A stretch of DNA of 64,000 bases from Cryptomeria japonica (taxonomy: Eukaryota > Streptophyta > Pinopsida > Cupressales > Cupressaceae): the NCBI RefSeq assembly GCF_030272615.1, contig NC_081415.1, positions 105,289,796 through 105,353,795 of the forward strand, written 5' to 3'. Shown here piece by piece: positions 12,958 through 25,200 of the stretch. Made by a program: the position numbers and the translations under genes. The notes under the pieces are model-generated. The model was not told the DNA's origin, did not search any database, and was given only the letters and a program-made list of their open reading frames with translations. Each line of letters opens with the position of its first letter. Positions within the stretch are counted from its first letter, which is position 1.

Positions 12958-14838
12958 TTATTTATTTTCAGATAGTATTATACTATATGTATTTTACTGC
13001 AGAGTAGTCTTTATAAAATATTATAGTAATTATAATTATTATATTATTTTCTATAATTATATTATTATTAAGTTCTGCATAGGAACATTATCGTGCTTCA
13101 TATATTAAGCATTCATATTGAGCGCATCCCCATGCCTACCACCAAGAACAAGGATGTTACTGCCTGTAACTTAATAACAATTCTGATCCGATTTGATTGA
13201 TGGTGATCACAAGTGATGCAATCCGACCCCACTTTTATGAGCACCAACTATATATATTCATTTTCAATCCATTCCCGGGTTGCCGATATATATCCCTTCC
13301 CTTCTCCTTCCTTCCTTCCTTTATATATCTTCATGTGAATGAGACATATCTCTTCACCAATGAAGAGTTGCACCCATTAAAATACCCTTTGAGGAATAAT
13401 CAATATCGCACCCCCTTCATGAATTAATCCTTCACTTATTTATTAATTACTGACATATGCTAGGTGTCTATTATTTTAGACAACTGCTTATATTGAGTTG
13501 ATGCCTTCTCATATTATTTGACAAGCAAATCGTTAATGCAATCACTGATAGTGATGGTGCTGTCTTTAATATCTCTCAAATAATTGATTCCAAACTCCAA
13601 TATGATCGCATCTCAAAACACTGTCGTTGCTGTGTGTTGCTAAACAGATTGGTGTATTTACTTATTTCTAACCAAATCGCATAATGATCACTCACTTGCT
13701 GATAAACTAATCCATAACTGAATCATACACCTTGAACCGGCTGTGCATATTAGAATCGCTTCTTATTTTATCTTCCTTCGTTATGTTGCTGTATATGATA
13801 TTGCTGTCGATATTAACTGAATCTTTATATATCGGTCAACCTTAGTATTTGACTTTGGATTATTCTTAATAGAGTCACTAGTCTTTTATGAACTTATTGT
13901 AATTACCCTCCTTTAGAACTCGCCTATTACTGATGATGTGATTGTATAGACAACCTTTGTCTTTATTCATGAACAACTTATGGCTGTCGTCCATATTCAC
14001 TGTTGTGTGATTGATTGTCTTTAAATAACCTTTATTGCATTTCTTTCTTTAAACATAATTGCTCCGTAGAATTAATTTACTAATTAATGAAGTTGATCCT
14101 TATTCTCAACATTCAGAAGGACAATACAAGTGGCTTTCTTGATGCTTTACTTGGATGCATGTTAGGAAAATTGTGAAGCCTTATTTCATAAGACAATTTT
14201 CTGTGTATTTTATTAATTTGTTCTTCTTTAGGGTAAGGTTGTGAGGAGTGTCATGGCAGGAACATGACATACCGCAGTTATCTTCAGATATGGCTCATTT
14301 TTTTGGGCAGCCAAACCCCTACAAATCTGGCATGGCTAAAATTAATGTTTTTTTCAAATGCGATTCTGTACATATCTGCATCGTGTTTCTGTCGTACCAT
14401 ATCCATTCCTGTTTCTGGTACAATGGTATGCATACCAGGGGAAGGAGGGTGCCGTATCCGGCAACCTTGCAATCAATTGAATCCTCTTTCAAAGTTATTA
14501 TGAAAAATTATAAGAGGAATAACACTCATGTAATGAATTATATAAGTCCCTTCCTAAACATTGTCTTTTTGCATTCATAAGTTCATCAAAACCATATTTT
14601 AATATTTTATCTTCATCGTTCCTAGTCTGTCAGAAGCCTCTAGGAACATCATTGCCATCCCAAGTTTCCATAAATTGAATGCATTGCTATGAACTGTTTG
14701 AAGATAGTTTCTGGTTTCATTGTGGCTAGAGGTCATTTCAATTATGAATTTCTAATTAAAATATCATAAAGATTCCAAAAGTAAACGGAAAAACAAATGT
14801 GAAAATTTCGAAGGGAAGTTTAAACTCTCCTACTTGGA
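12626..14838. other. AT-rich repeat-derived sequence
   Basis: Holds an LTR-type start 'tgtaatgtcccc' at 12714, a (TA)n microsatellite at 12927-12949 and AT-rich spacer. No coding domain was recognised in either strand. Confidence 0.45.
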
Positions 14839-14850
14839 GCTCTGATACCA
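14839..14850 (-). promoter_or_regulatory. Retrotransposon primer-binding site (iMet type)
   Basis: The minus strand reads TGGTATCAGAGC exactly, the standard Copia primer site for initiator tRNA-Met. Sequence to the right should be the 5' LTR of a minus-strand element. It contains the 'ccacttattcagtgg' repeats that flank the 15438-18481 insertion. Confidence 0.7.
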
Positions 14851-15289
14851 CACTACTAAATGCAAAATGTGTTGGAGTGAAAATAAGAACCCTCTACTAT
14901 TACAAATTATGAGAGCAATAGGCCAAATTAATCACAGTGCAAGCAGAGTAAGGAAAAAACAAAACATATGGAAGAAACGAAAAATTATAGTACACTCAAT
15001 TTCTAATGTATAGATATATCAACAAAATATATCATCAACAAGTAAATGGAATGTGAACTAAATGATATCCCAAGAAACTTGTAATATACATACCTATATT
15101 TTTTTTTGAAATTTTCATCGACTGAAAACAAGATGTAGTGCAATTACCTTTCATCTTTCTCAAGGTGAGAGCATATGATGTTCTGGATTTTACAATTAAC
15201 TTGAATGCTGTAAATAAAAAGGAAATGCACTAGGTGGCAAGCTGGCCAATACCACTTATTGAATGGAGTTCTTATGCAATACTGAAAAT

Positions 15290-15437
15290 GAAAACAAACT
15301 TCTTCCACTTATTCAGTGGTGAGAAAATACAGAATCTCCACCTTTTTAGTGGGAAACAAACAACTCCTCCACTTATTCAGTGGTGAGTGATAATTACAAT
15401 ATTACCATTTATTTAGTAGTGAGCGAACATAGAACCT
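15290..15437. repeat. Local tandem repeat with CCACT...AGTGG hairpins, left half
   Basis: Units of about 105 bases carry 'ccacttattcagtggtgag' and 'gtgataattacaatatta'. The array is interrupted at 15437 by the insertion 15438-18481 and resumes at 18482. Each 'ccact-n5-agtgg' is a small hairpin. Confidence 0.6.
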
Positions 15438-16319
15438 GTTGTGACGTTTTCACACATCGCCCCATTGCAAATAGAGACCCTCTACTTTTTAGGCCTTTCT
15501 GGTCTTTTGGCTTCGTTTTTGGGTCTTTTCGTAGCAGTCTCGTTAGTCTTTCTCTAAGTTTGTGAGTGTTTGGGGGTCAAATTGATTAAGTCTGCTTTTC
15601 ATTTGAGCAAATTTGGTTAAGTCTAGGACTCGTTTTGTTGGGTTTCTGCCTTCAGTCCTAGATTTTAGGGGTTTCTTTAGGGTTTTGGAAAAATTGAACA
15701 TATAACTGGAATCAAAACCCTTCAAGGAACCTCCCAGTAAAGTTTGAGCCTAAATGGAGTAACTTTCTATTTTTAGAAAGTTCCTATTTTTTAGGGATTT
15801 TGCCGAGTCCCGGAATGTCGTCATTTTGCCAAAAATCAAACTTACTATTTTTAGTAAGTTTCTATTTTTAGTAAGTGCTTTCCTGACCTATTTTGTCCAA
15901 ACCCTAACATTTTGAAACACTTACTATTTGGGAAAAAATATTTTGGCAGGGACAAACCCTAACATTTTGAAACACTTACTATTTGGGAAAATCTATTTTG
16001 GCAGGTTCATCCCTGAAGACGTTGAAGACTGAATGTTCCTGAAGATCATTTCTAAATCCGAAAGAGTCAGAAGGCAGACAAGTTGGATCAAAAAATGGTT
16101 AAATATGAAACTCCTATTCCAGAAGAGGAAATCATGCAAAATCATAAGTCTGGAAATTCACATCAATCCACCAATGTCATCCGGATCCGAAAATGGCCTG
16201 AAATTTGACTAAGTCTGAAAATTTGAAAGATCTTCTAAAATCCAGAATTTGCATTATGATTCCTAGGAACCTAAAACCACTCTCAAACCACTGCCAATAT
16301 ATATGAAATATAACTTAGA

Positions 16320-16990
16320 GTATAAGAAGATTCCTCCATGGTCAAAATTCCTTGCCCATAGTAAAAATCCGCCTTGCTTCCTAGGAAGGCGCCAAATTGG
16401 AAGGGTCAAGGAAAGATAGACAAAATCATGAATTCCTCCTCCATGAAGAATTTCCGCCCTAAGACAAGGAAGGGCGCTATAATGAGGTATGCAGGGAGAG
16501 ATGAAGAAGTGCATGAATCCTTCAGCAATGCAAAGCTCTGCCCAACACTCAGGTAGGGCGCTAAAATGAATGATGCATGGAAAAGACTAAAAATTTATTC
16601 CTCCTTGAACAAGTGAGAATTCCGCCCTAGGCCAAAGGAGGGAGCTAAAATTAAGCTACCATGGAATTCACAAAAAAACATCAAAATTCTTCCTTCCTTG
16701 GAAGGGTGCCAAAAAGAGATATCCATGGGGTCTTGTGGAAAACTCATGAATCTCTTCATAATTGAGAATTGCACTCTAGCCAAAGAAAGAATGTTGAAAT
16801 GACTAAGTCAAGGAGAATCAAGGAAGTGATGAATTCTGCCATGAAGAGTGAATTCCATGCTCAGGCTTGAAAACTTGAAAAATTGTCTAAGGCATGAAAA
16901 TCCAAGGGTCAAGGAGGAATGAAAAGCAGATTTTCCCCTGGATTTTTTTTTGAAAAATCCATTCTTGGGCATTAAATCACATCCAAATTT
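16320..16990. repeat. Degenerate tandem units inside the 3.04-kb insertion
   Basis: Repeated order of 'aattcctcc(t/a)', 'gaatt(t)ccgccc', 'aggaagggcgc(t/c)a' and 'catggaa/catgga' at roughly 115-base spacing, five or more degenerate copies. LTRs of large plant retrotransposons often contain such arrays. Confidence 0.5.
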
Positions 16991-17644
16991 CAAAATTTTT
17001 ATAGATTTGGATTCGTAGGAGAATTCTCTCCCTCCTGGGCTTGAAACCCTAATTTGTGGAAATTTCCTAAAAAATAGGAGATGGTGAAAATTGATGGAAA
17101 ACCTTCTTCAAGCAAATAAAGTTGAGGAGACTTCAAGAAAATTCTTCCTGAATCGAATTTTCCTTCTCCAACAATTCTAGATGTGTAGGAGTGGATATAC
17201 AACGACGGGGTCCACTTGCATGGCGAGGATCTATTGAACACATGGCAATAGAGTGGTGCATTCATTACCAGAATATTTGACCAAATGGCGACCCGGTCAT
17301 TGCATGGAGAATTAATGGAGCATCTTTCGCATGCAGCCATCACATTTATGGCATTATGGCAGATTCCTTCTGTATGCAGCCATCACGTTCAGGAGATGAT
17401 GGTGCATTTATGGCATCATGGGCGATTTTTTGCATGAGGGTACATTCATTGCATAGTAGGCACTTTTTGAATGTAATGGTTAATTAATATTTTATGGGTG
17501 CTGCCATTTTTGGTAGGATTGTAATTAATTGTATATGGGCTTAATGGGTGTTAAATGCTGATTCCCACCTTGTTGCATCTTGAGTGGGGAATCTTCTAGG
17601 GTGAAACCGTGACTAGGGTTTTGCATGTAATCATGGCTTGAGGC

Positions 17645-17655
17645 CTATATAAAGG
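17645..17655 (+). promoter_or_regulatory. TATA box in LTR-like context
   Basis: 'ctatataaagg' followed by a GC-richer stretch and 'ggagagagctttgtatg'. The layout resembles the U3/R boundary of a plant LTR promoter. This is inferred from sequence only. Confidence 0.5.
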
Positions 17656-18481
17656 GGTGACCCCCTCATTTGTAAGGGAGAGAGCTTTGTATGAAATTGT
17701 TGCGATAAGTTTTTGAGAAAATAATAGTGAAACATTGTTCTCTGATGGTATCCACTTAAGTTATTTTTTCAAAACTTGCATGGTTTCACCTTCCTTGCTT
17801 AGAGTAGAATTTTATTTTCTCAGTTGTTAGATAAAGTGCTTGGATTTCAATGGAGAATGTAATGATGTTTGATGAATTTCCATGGTTCATACTTTTTGCA
17901 TCTTGCTGATTGTAAGTCGCTGTGTAAAGTTAGTCTGAGCCCCCTAAATTTGTGCTAAGTTCGATTATGGATAGTCGTTTGGATTGCGCCGTTTTTGGGT
18001 ATTCAAATGTACTTTCTCGATTTGAAAATCCTCTAGCATTCCTAGAAAATTGCACCGGTTCTTGCGGAGTTGTAGTTGATCTTGGCGAAGCAGAGCTTGG
18101 TTTATTTGGAATTTGTCCACCAAAACACTATTCATTGTTATCACCGCCCTTAGGAGTAGATTTAGATCCTTCTAAACCCTTTCCCTTTTACTTTCAGTTC
18201 ATTTTAGTCCGTTCAAAGCAAAAGCATCCTAGATTCGCTATATCCGATGATGGAGTTCCAGCCACAACAAAGAAGTGAAAGAATGATGCAAACATAAGGC
18301 CCTTTGGATTACCAACAATCACATCAGCCAACCGAGTCACGTCCATAGCATAAGGAACCTTGGAGTCGATTGTTTGAACTTCTTGCAATCTTAGCATGCA
18401 ATCGCACTTTGATCAAGAGAGAGTGAAGTGACCGTTAGGCAACTTTATTTTGTGTTCGACGCTATCATAAAAAACACGTCA

Positions 18482-18600
18482 ATAGAACCTCCACTTATTC
18501 AGTGGGAAACAACAACTCTTCCATTTATTTAGTTGTGAGTGATAATTAGTATTACAATATTACCTCTTATTCAGTGGGGTGAGTACATCAGCAAGAAGAA
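18482..18600. repeat. Local tandem repeat, right half
   Basis: Resumes the array of 15290-15437 with 'ccacttattcagtggg', 'agtgataattagtatta' and 'cttattcagtgg', starting with the duplicated ATAGAACCT. Confidence 0.6.
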
Positions 18601-19159
18601 AAGATCAAACCCATTGGCAGTACTACCATCGAGTGTGTGCAAAATAAAATCCATAGAAATATTAGCTCTTTGGCGGTATGACCATCCAAAGCTTTACAAG
18701 GTTAGTTCGTATGCATTATAAACACTGTTAAAGAAGCTTAATTCGTGATACAAACAAACTTCTGCAATACCCCAAAATATTGCCAAATATCATGAACCAA
18801 TCAACTCAGCTATGAAACAACAGCAAGATACTTTGTATGAATGAAGTACAATGTTGGTCAAGGTCTAATAACACCCTGCTAACAATGATCTGAGCAGGTA
18901 TGATATAAAAGGAAACACTCGGCAAACATTTTAAAATGCTGATTCTACATGCCAAAAATGAAACACTCCTGACATCAAAACATGGCCAAAGTGCACTTCA
19001 AACTACTCCCAATCAATATTAGAATAATTAATTATCTATTTAATTGTCCTTTAGAATATTTAGTTTATTTAGTTAGTTTCTATTTCAGTCTTCAGTTTAC
19101 GTTTGTTTTGTTTAGAAACATCGTAGTGTAAATGTCTTTAAATGTAGCTTTGTTTCTAT

Positions 19160-19890
19160 TAATCAATTATCCAATTACCATTTCAGTCAATACCCACATG
19201 CACCAAACAAATGGTTGTAGATCTGATATAGGATTTTTAGCTGCTTTTATAACTATAACAGCAAATACAACACCCAGAAAATTTGTCAAGACTCCAATGA
19301 AATGAGAAAAATTCACCTCCAAACAACATAAAACACCAACGACGACCCAAGGCACCTCCAACCTGTTGATTTTAAGGTAGTGCTCGTTAACCACGGGCAA
19401 ACATCAGATCTGTTGCCTTCCCAACCATAGACGATAAGCTCTTATCATCACCCCCGAGCATGCTACATAAATTTCTCACCATCAATTGATCTGCTTGTAC
19501 ATGAATTCGATATGCTTGATTATGATCGAACTTGTTGTCTTGTCTCTGTTCCAAAGAGGGAAGACCATGTCCATATATATCTGTCGAAAGGAGATATCCA
19601 AGAGTCGGCTCTCATCAAGGAGGAACGACCTTCATGAAGCATCACATGCCTTCAAACGAGGGGTGGCGAACTTTAACCAAAAGTTGGCCCCTTTGCAACA
19701 AATCCGATAAGTCGAACTCGATAATGTATGTTTAATCATTAAACCTGATAACGCATATGTGACTTAATAAAGATATTAAAGGATTAATATAAGTTATAGA
19801 TTCATCAAATGTGTAAGGCCAATAGGTCATTCACACATTTGATCTTGCTAAGTCGGCCTGTAGGATTTCACCGACGCTATATCATCAACA
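19160..19890 (-). mobile_element. 3' LTR of a minus-strand Copia-like element
   Basis: On the minus strand an LTR begins at 19890 as 'tgttgatgatatagcgtcgg', directly preceded (19900-19891) by the purine tract TAAGAGGGAG typical of a polypurine tract. It contains a near-palindrome around 19810-19845 ('aaatgtgtaaggcc...cacattt'). The outer end is not located and 19160 is an estimate. Its matching 5' LTR was not found to the right. Confidence 0.5.
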
Positions 19891-19900
19891 CTCCCTCTTA
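19891..19900 (-). promoter_or_regulatory. Polypurine tract
   Basis: Minus strand TAAGAGGGAG immediately before the LTR start TGTTGATG. The same arrangement occurs on the plus strand at 26018-26028. Confidence 0.55.
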
Positions 19901-20146
19901 GCTAGGGAGGAATCCTTCTTAATCTCTACAAGTCACAACACCTTATCGTGATGACTAACATAATGACTACACTCATGTGAATGAAAGAAGCTTATCACCT
20001 CATTGTGATAGCATATCACCTAATCGTGATATTTGACCACAATGGCTACTCTCAGAGGGTGAATACACACAAATGCTAAGTCATGGAGTCTCTCACATGA
20101 CATCCACCATACCTACTCGCAGAGGGTGGATCCACCATACCCTACT

Positions 20147-20650
20147 TGCAGAGGGTGGAACAAGGGCAGGAACCTCAAACTTCTCTCATAGAGAAGAATG
20201 CACAACAAGGGTTGAAACCTCAAACTTCTCTCACAGAGAAGAATGCACAACAAGGGCTGATACCTCAAACTTCTCTCACAGAGAAGAATGCATAACAAGG
20301 GCTGAAACCTCAAACTTCTCTCACAAAGAAGAATGCATCTCCACCATGCCTACTCATAGAGGGTGGATCGAGGGCTTTCACCTCAAACTTCTCCCAGAGA
20401 AGAATGCATTAACAAGGGATTGCACCTCGAACTTCTCCTCACAAAGAAGAAGTCATTAACAAGGGATTTCACCTCGAACTTCTCTCTCTTAGAGAAGAAC
20501 TCATTAACAAGGGATTGCACCTCGAACTTCTCTCTCGCAGAGAAGAACTCATTAACAAGGGATTGCACCTCGAACTTCTCTCTTTTAGAGAAGAACTCAT
20601 TAACAAGGGCTTTAACCTCAAATTTCTCCATCACAGAGAAAAATGCATTA
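20147..20650. repeat. Tandem 45/48-bp repeat array, about 10 units
   Basis: The first block (to about 20335) has 45-base units built on 'cctcaaacttctctcaca' and 'gagaagaatgca'. The second (20400-20640) has 48-base units built on 'cacctcgaacttctctc' and 'agagaagaactcattaac'. Each unit contains a hairpin, 'cttctctc-n-gagaag'. Both periods are multiples of three, so reading frames stay open on both strands and give 15- or 16-residue peptide repeats. Shorter repeats of 'ctccctctgaag' continue to about 20840. Confidence 0.8.
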
Positions 20651-20884
20651 ACCAAATCTTCATGATGACGTGGCTCCCTCTGAAGCTGAAATGTCAGGCT
20701 CCCTCTGAAGTTGAAATGTTAGGCTCCCTTTAAAGCTGAAAAACAAGCTCCCTCTGAAGCAAATATTAACCTTCTGACCTCTTTGTCCAAGGTTACTTCT
20801 GACGAAATGTCAGACTCCCTCTGAATGCTAATTCTTCGTCTCTGAAGAAATGCAAGCAATCTTCCTTCCTTGAATAGAGATTCG

Positions 20885-21105
20885 TCAGTGCCTGAAGCTT
20901 GGGTAGAGTGATCGCCAATGAAAAGCATAATTCTGGCAGCAGTGCCAGGCACACAAGCCCCAACTAGCCTTGCGGCCACACTGAGAGCAGTGCCAGTGTA
21001 ATGTGAAGCTCTTGCATCCGTCTGTGCCGCCCACGGATCCTTCTGCAACTCTTCCAAAACCAAATTCAAAGTGAATTCACACTGGGAAGCTGGCAACAAG
21101 AATTG
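20885..21105 (-). pseudogene. Sec23-like gene fragment (COPII coat)
   Basis: A 306-codon minus-strand frame (21639-20719) contains about 74 residues resembling the Sec23 trunk domain. It includes 'FLLPASQCEFTLNLVLEELQ', 'KDPWAAQ', 'TGTALSVAARLVGACVPGT' and 'ARIMLFIG', and the match fades after the glycine that follows. Sec23 is the GTPase-activating subunit of the COPII coat on the endoplasmic reticulum and is normally about 750-880 residues. Only this slice is present. Flanking parts of the frame do not resemble Sec23, and the same frame runs past one stop into the 48-bp repeats. No start, introns or remaining domains are seen. It is best read as a gene fragment captured into repeat DNA. Confidence 0.65.
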
Positions 21106-21486
21106 GGTGATGCTCTGAGCAGAGAGGCCATCCTTGACGTTGACTACATCGTCAGCAAATTTGTAGATAGCGTCAAGTGTTCTATCAATATGCTGCCGCA
21201 AATTAGGATTGGGAGCAATACTAGACATACTGAGCCAATAATGTCCGACCATGTGTTGACGTGTATTTTGTACACTATCAAACACAAAATAAAATACCCA
21301 AGGGTACCTTATCCTCTCTTGAGTAAAGCCTTCGAATGCTGAAGATGTCGCGAAAAGGATCAATCGGGATGACTTCAAGGTTCTTGTATGTAGGGTCTCT
21401 ACGTGTGGATAAGCTCTCTGTGGTATGATGTGATTTGTTGGAATCACAAGGGGACTTACACTTGATGACTGAACTTCTGATTTGCT

Positions 21487-22430
21487 TTGAATATTGCTGG
21501 AACACAGGATTTTACTAGCTTTGATCGGAAAAAAAAAGGAAAAAAGATGAGGGAGAGGAAAGGATCTAATCCTAACACTAAGAATGTAAGAGCAATGAAT
21601 GATCTTTGATGAAATTCTAACTAAGTCTTGTTTTGACATCCCAGGACCATCTCCACAAGGTTAGTGCGATCTTCGAAGGAAAGCTTTATGATGTTCAAAT
21701 CATCACTACAGGCATAGACACCATCAGGCTGATGCATATCAATGAAGAAGCGACAACTAAAGTTAAGCTTAAGCTGAATGATTCCAGTTGACTACACAAG
21801 GCAAGTCTGCAATCAACAAACTGCTAGTAGTATGGATATACGAATTTCACCATCAATCAAGCACATTTCTTCCACTCATCTAATAACATGAAATCAAATA
21901 TGAGAAGTATAGAGACCATGCAAATTGTCGAATCGACCCATAAATTTCACCATTTCTTCAATGAAGTTACAAGTCTTTTACAACAACATCTTGGCAACAA
22001 TCTTTGCCTTCTCTCTCTACTCTACTCTAATTGCTATTCTAATCCCCTTCTAACTACTCTCTATTCACTAACTCCCTTCTATCTCTCTAACTTACTGCCT
22101 TTACAAAATGAAGAGTCGGGGGTTATATAGTGTCCATAATACAATTCGATGGCTAAGATCAATTTGAGACCAATGGCCAAGATTCAATAATGAAAACCCT
22201 AATTAGGGTTTGTTACAACCATTACATAACATTTAATGCTTGACCAATGAAATAATTGTATTGCTTGGACACATGTCCTCTCTGGAAAATTCTACCAATA
22301 GATAGTTGGGGTAGGTACATCGAAGTTTGTGCCATCTTCCATGAGTTAGGTACATTGAATCTGGACATGCTGAGGTGGACCACACCGACTACAGAAGTGA
22401 TGACTAGGATGCCAACTCGTTTGACACTTG
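21487..22430. repeat. 944-bp direct repeat, copy 1
   Basis: Begins 'ttgaatattgctgg' and ends 'gtttgacacttg'. It aligns without gaps to 23391-24334 with about 17 mismatches by eye, 15 of them transitions. It contains a plus-strand 'ggttatatagtg' TATA-like box near 22120. It could be the LTR of a compact element with a 960-bp interior, but no primer site or polypurine tract was recognised. Confidence 0.8.
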
Positions 22431-23390
22431 GTTGATGCCAATTTGATGTTGCTGAGAAGCTAACTTTAATTAACTCTTCTGAAACTATCTGCTTCTTCAA
22501 CGAACCCTTGCTCTAACTCCTTTTGTCTTTGATTTGCAGGATGATGATGTACCTCGCCTTCGGATGCTGGATTGGAAGAAGTTATTCCTGATGACGTGAG
22601 TCCAAAGAAGTCCGTCCTTGTCGATGCTAGACTGGAGGAGGTCGCCCATATCCTTGCTTGATCTGGCTTGATTTTCCAACTCCGGGATCTCCATTTGATG
22701 CCTAAACATAATATTAAAGTTAGTCTTTTGAGCATGAAACCTTAAAACATGAAATTTAAGACCTTTCAAAGGTAAAACTTACGATATTAATTTGAAAAAA
22801 GTCATGCTAAATCAAGAATTACACATTTTCAAATTAATAATGAATGGAATTTGGATCTTCAAGACTTAGACTTTACAAAATTGCAATGGGATCACAATAA
22901 GTCTTGAATAAGAACTTCAAAAAAGTAATTCTTCATACCTTCCTTTGAGTATTTAAGTACAAAACCTTGAAAAATGAAGGAAGAGGACCGGATTTTGTTG
23001 GGCAAGATTTATAGCCCTCCCTTGGATGAAGTACGCCTCCTTTGGCCTTCAAAAGAGCTTCACCTTCCACTAGCTTCTCCAAAATCTGGAAATTCACCTT
23101 CAAACTTGCTTAATTTCACCTTCAATCTTCTGGATTTCGCTCCTCAAAATATGCTCTTCAAGTTCGCATGAGAGATAATGCAAGAATGATTTGAATTTGC
23201 TAAAGAACCTCTCCCATTATATAGAGCGCTTACCTTGATCCTTGTTGAGGCCGACCTAGCAATTAAGCCTTAAAACAAAATAAAAAACCACCAAGAAGAA
23301 GAAGGCCGACTTGATAAATAAAGACAAAATAATGCCTTGTGCGCTCAACCTTTAATCTTTTAATTATTTAAATCCAAAATTAATTCTAGA
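22431..23390. other. Spacer between the 944-bp repeats
   Basis: 960 bases without a recognised gag, pol or host domain. Short minus-strand frames (22735-22466 and 22769-22497) overlap one another and have no recognisable motif. Confidence 0.5.
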
Positions 23391-24334
23391 TTGAATATTG
23401 CTGGAACACAGGATTTTACTAGCTTTGATTGGAAAAAAAAAGGAAAAAAGATGAAGGAGAGGAAAGGATCTAATCCTAACACTAAGAATGTAAGAGCAAT
23501 GAATGATCTTTGATGAAATTCTAACTAAGTCTTGTTTTGACATCCCAGGACCATCTCCACAAGGTTAGTGCGATCTTCGAAGGAAAGCTTTATGATGTTC
23601 AAATCATCACTACAGGCATAGACACCATCAGGTTGATGCATATCAGTGAAGAAGCGACAACTGAAGTTAAGCTTAAGCTGAATGATTCCAGTTGACTACG
23701 CAAGGCAAGTCTGCAATCAACAAACTGCTAGTAGTATGGATATACGAATTTCACCATCAATCAAGCACATTTCTTCCACTCATCTAATAACATGAAATCA
23801 AATATGAGAAGTATAGAGACCATGCAAATTGTCGAATCGACCTATAAATTTCACCATTTCTTCAATGAAGTTACAAGTCTTTTACAACAACATCTTGGCA
23901 ACAATCTTTGCCTTCTCTCTCTACTCTACTCTAATTGCTATTCTAATCCCCTTCTAACTACTCTCTATTCACTAACTCCCTTCTAACTCTCAAACTTATT
24001 GCCTTTACAAAATGAAGAGTCGGGGGTTATATAGTGTCCATAATACAATTCGATGGCTAAGATCAATTTGAGACCAATGGCCAAGATTCAATAATGAAAA
24101 CCCTAATTAGGGTTTGTTACAACCATTACATAACATTTAATGCTTGACCAATGAAATAATTGTATTGCTTGGACACACGTCCTCTTTGGAAAATTCCACC
24201 AATAGATAGCTGGGGTAGGTACATTGAAGTTTGTGCCATCTTCCATGAGTTAGGTACATTGAATCTGGACATGTTGAGGTGGACCACACCGACTGCAGAA
24301 GTGATGACTAGGATGCCAACTCGTTTGACACTTG
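23391..24334. repeat. 944-bp direct repeat, copy 2
   Basis: Same length and ends as 21487-22430. The few differences suggest recent duplication. After the shared 'gacacttg' the sequence departs into 'tatttatttcccc', so this is not a simple tandem duplication of a longer unit. Confidence 0.8.
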
Positions 24335-24552
24335 TATTTATTTCCCCTCTGGCATCAATTGTATTTGCAAATATATGATTTGGTTGGCCCAATATTTGCA
24401 AGATGTTATGGATATCACTTCGAGTCAAAGAAAAGGGTGAGTTTTCCACATATTAAGATGAGAATGAGAAGCTTGACACACATCTATGACTTTAAATATG
24501 ATGTTGCTTTTCTAAAATGATTCTATATCTTTTTGGTCCACTTTCAATATTC

Positions 24553-25200
24553 TCACATTTTGTGACTAGTCATTGGCTGATTTTGATTAGATGTTGTGTA
24601 GTATAGCTTCCATTTGATGTTTATTAGCCCAAACAACCTTGTAGGTGAATTTCCGATAAGCCATGATTGACTCTTTTGTGTAAGAACCAATGTGGTGTTT
24701 CCTGTTGACTCTTGTCTTTCTTGCCACTTATCCAAAATGCAAAATATAGGGGCCTTATAGTTACACTATCGATGATACTTTTTGCTGTGGAATAGTGGTG
24801 AAAATAATTTTTCTTCTCCAAGCAGTAGGAATACATTCTTATTATCTAATAAAATAATTTCCTTTTTCTTGTTTTCTCTTCTTCCTTTTAGGTTCAAGTT
24901 CTCCCTCTTTCGATTCTTCATCTGTCCTTGCTTCTATGTAGTGCACTTGTCCCTTCCTAGAACATCTATGATGCCGGCTCCCATGCCCATTGTCCCCTCC
25001 AATTAAAGCACAATTTCTTCTTTCGAAGCTCCTCTTGGATTCTTCCACCTTGTGGGGTTGAGAAGGTATTGCCTTTGGTTACAAATTATCCTCGTCAAAG
25101 GGTTGCTTATGCAACTCTAATGTTATATTCTTGGGATAGGTCTTGTTTCTAGGTGTGGAGTCTTCCAAATTTAAAGCCCTTCGAATAGCATCTCGTAGAG
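24553..25200 (-). pseudogene. Retrotransposon gag/pol-junction remnant
   Basis: Minus-strand open segments include 'GGDNGHGSRHHRCSRKGQ' followed by 'VHYIEARTDEE' (25048-24842). A Cys/His-bearing basic stretch followed by an acidic 'hYIE' motif resembles the end of plant LTR-retrotransposon gag proteins. The zinc knuckle spacing is not intact, and the neighbouring segment 24735-24553 is in another register. The assignment to a superfamily is uncertain. Confidence 0.35.

Larger units (their letters stand above)
15438..18481. mobile_element. 3.04-kb insertion with 9-bp target duplication
   Basis: ATAGAACCT occurs immediately left (15429-15437) and right (18482-18490), and removing the insert rejoins a local tandem repeat. 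The left end begins 'gttgtgacgttttcacac'; with the last flank base it reads TGTTGTGACG, like a Gypsy LTR. The right end is 'aaaaacacgtca', so the two ends share only TGACGT as a short inverted match. Inside are tandem units of about 115 bases (16320-16990), a TATA box (17645-17655) and an unrecognised 108-codon plus-strand frame (17952-18278). A 9-bp duplication suits Mutator-like elements, while the internal promoter suits an LTR. The class is unresolved. Confidence 0.6.
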
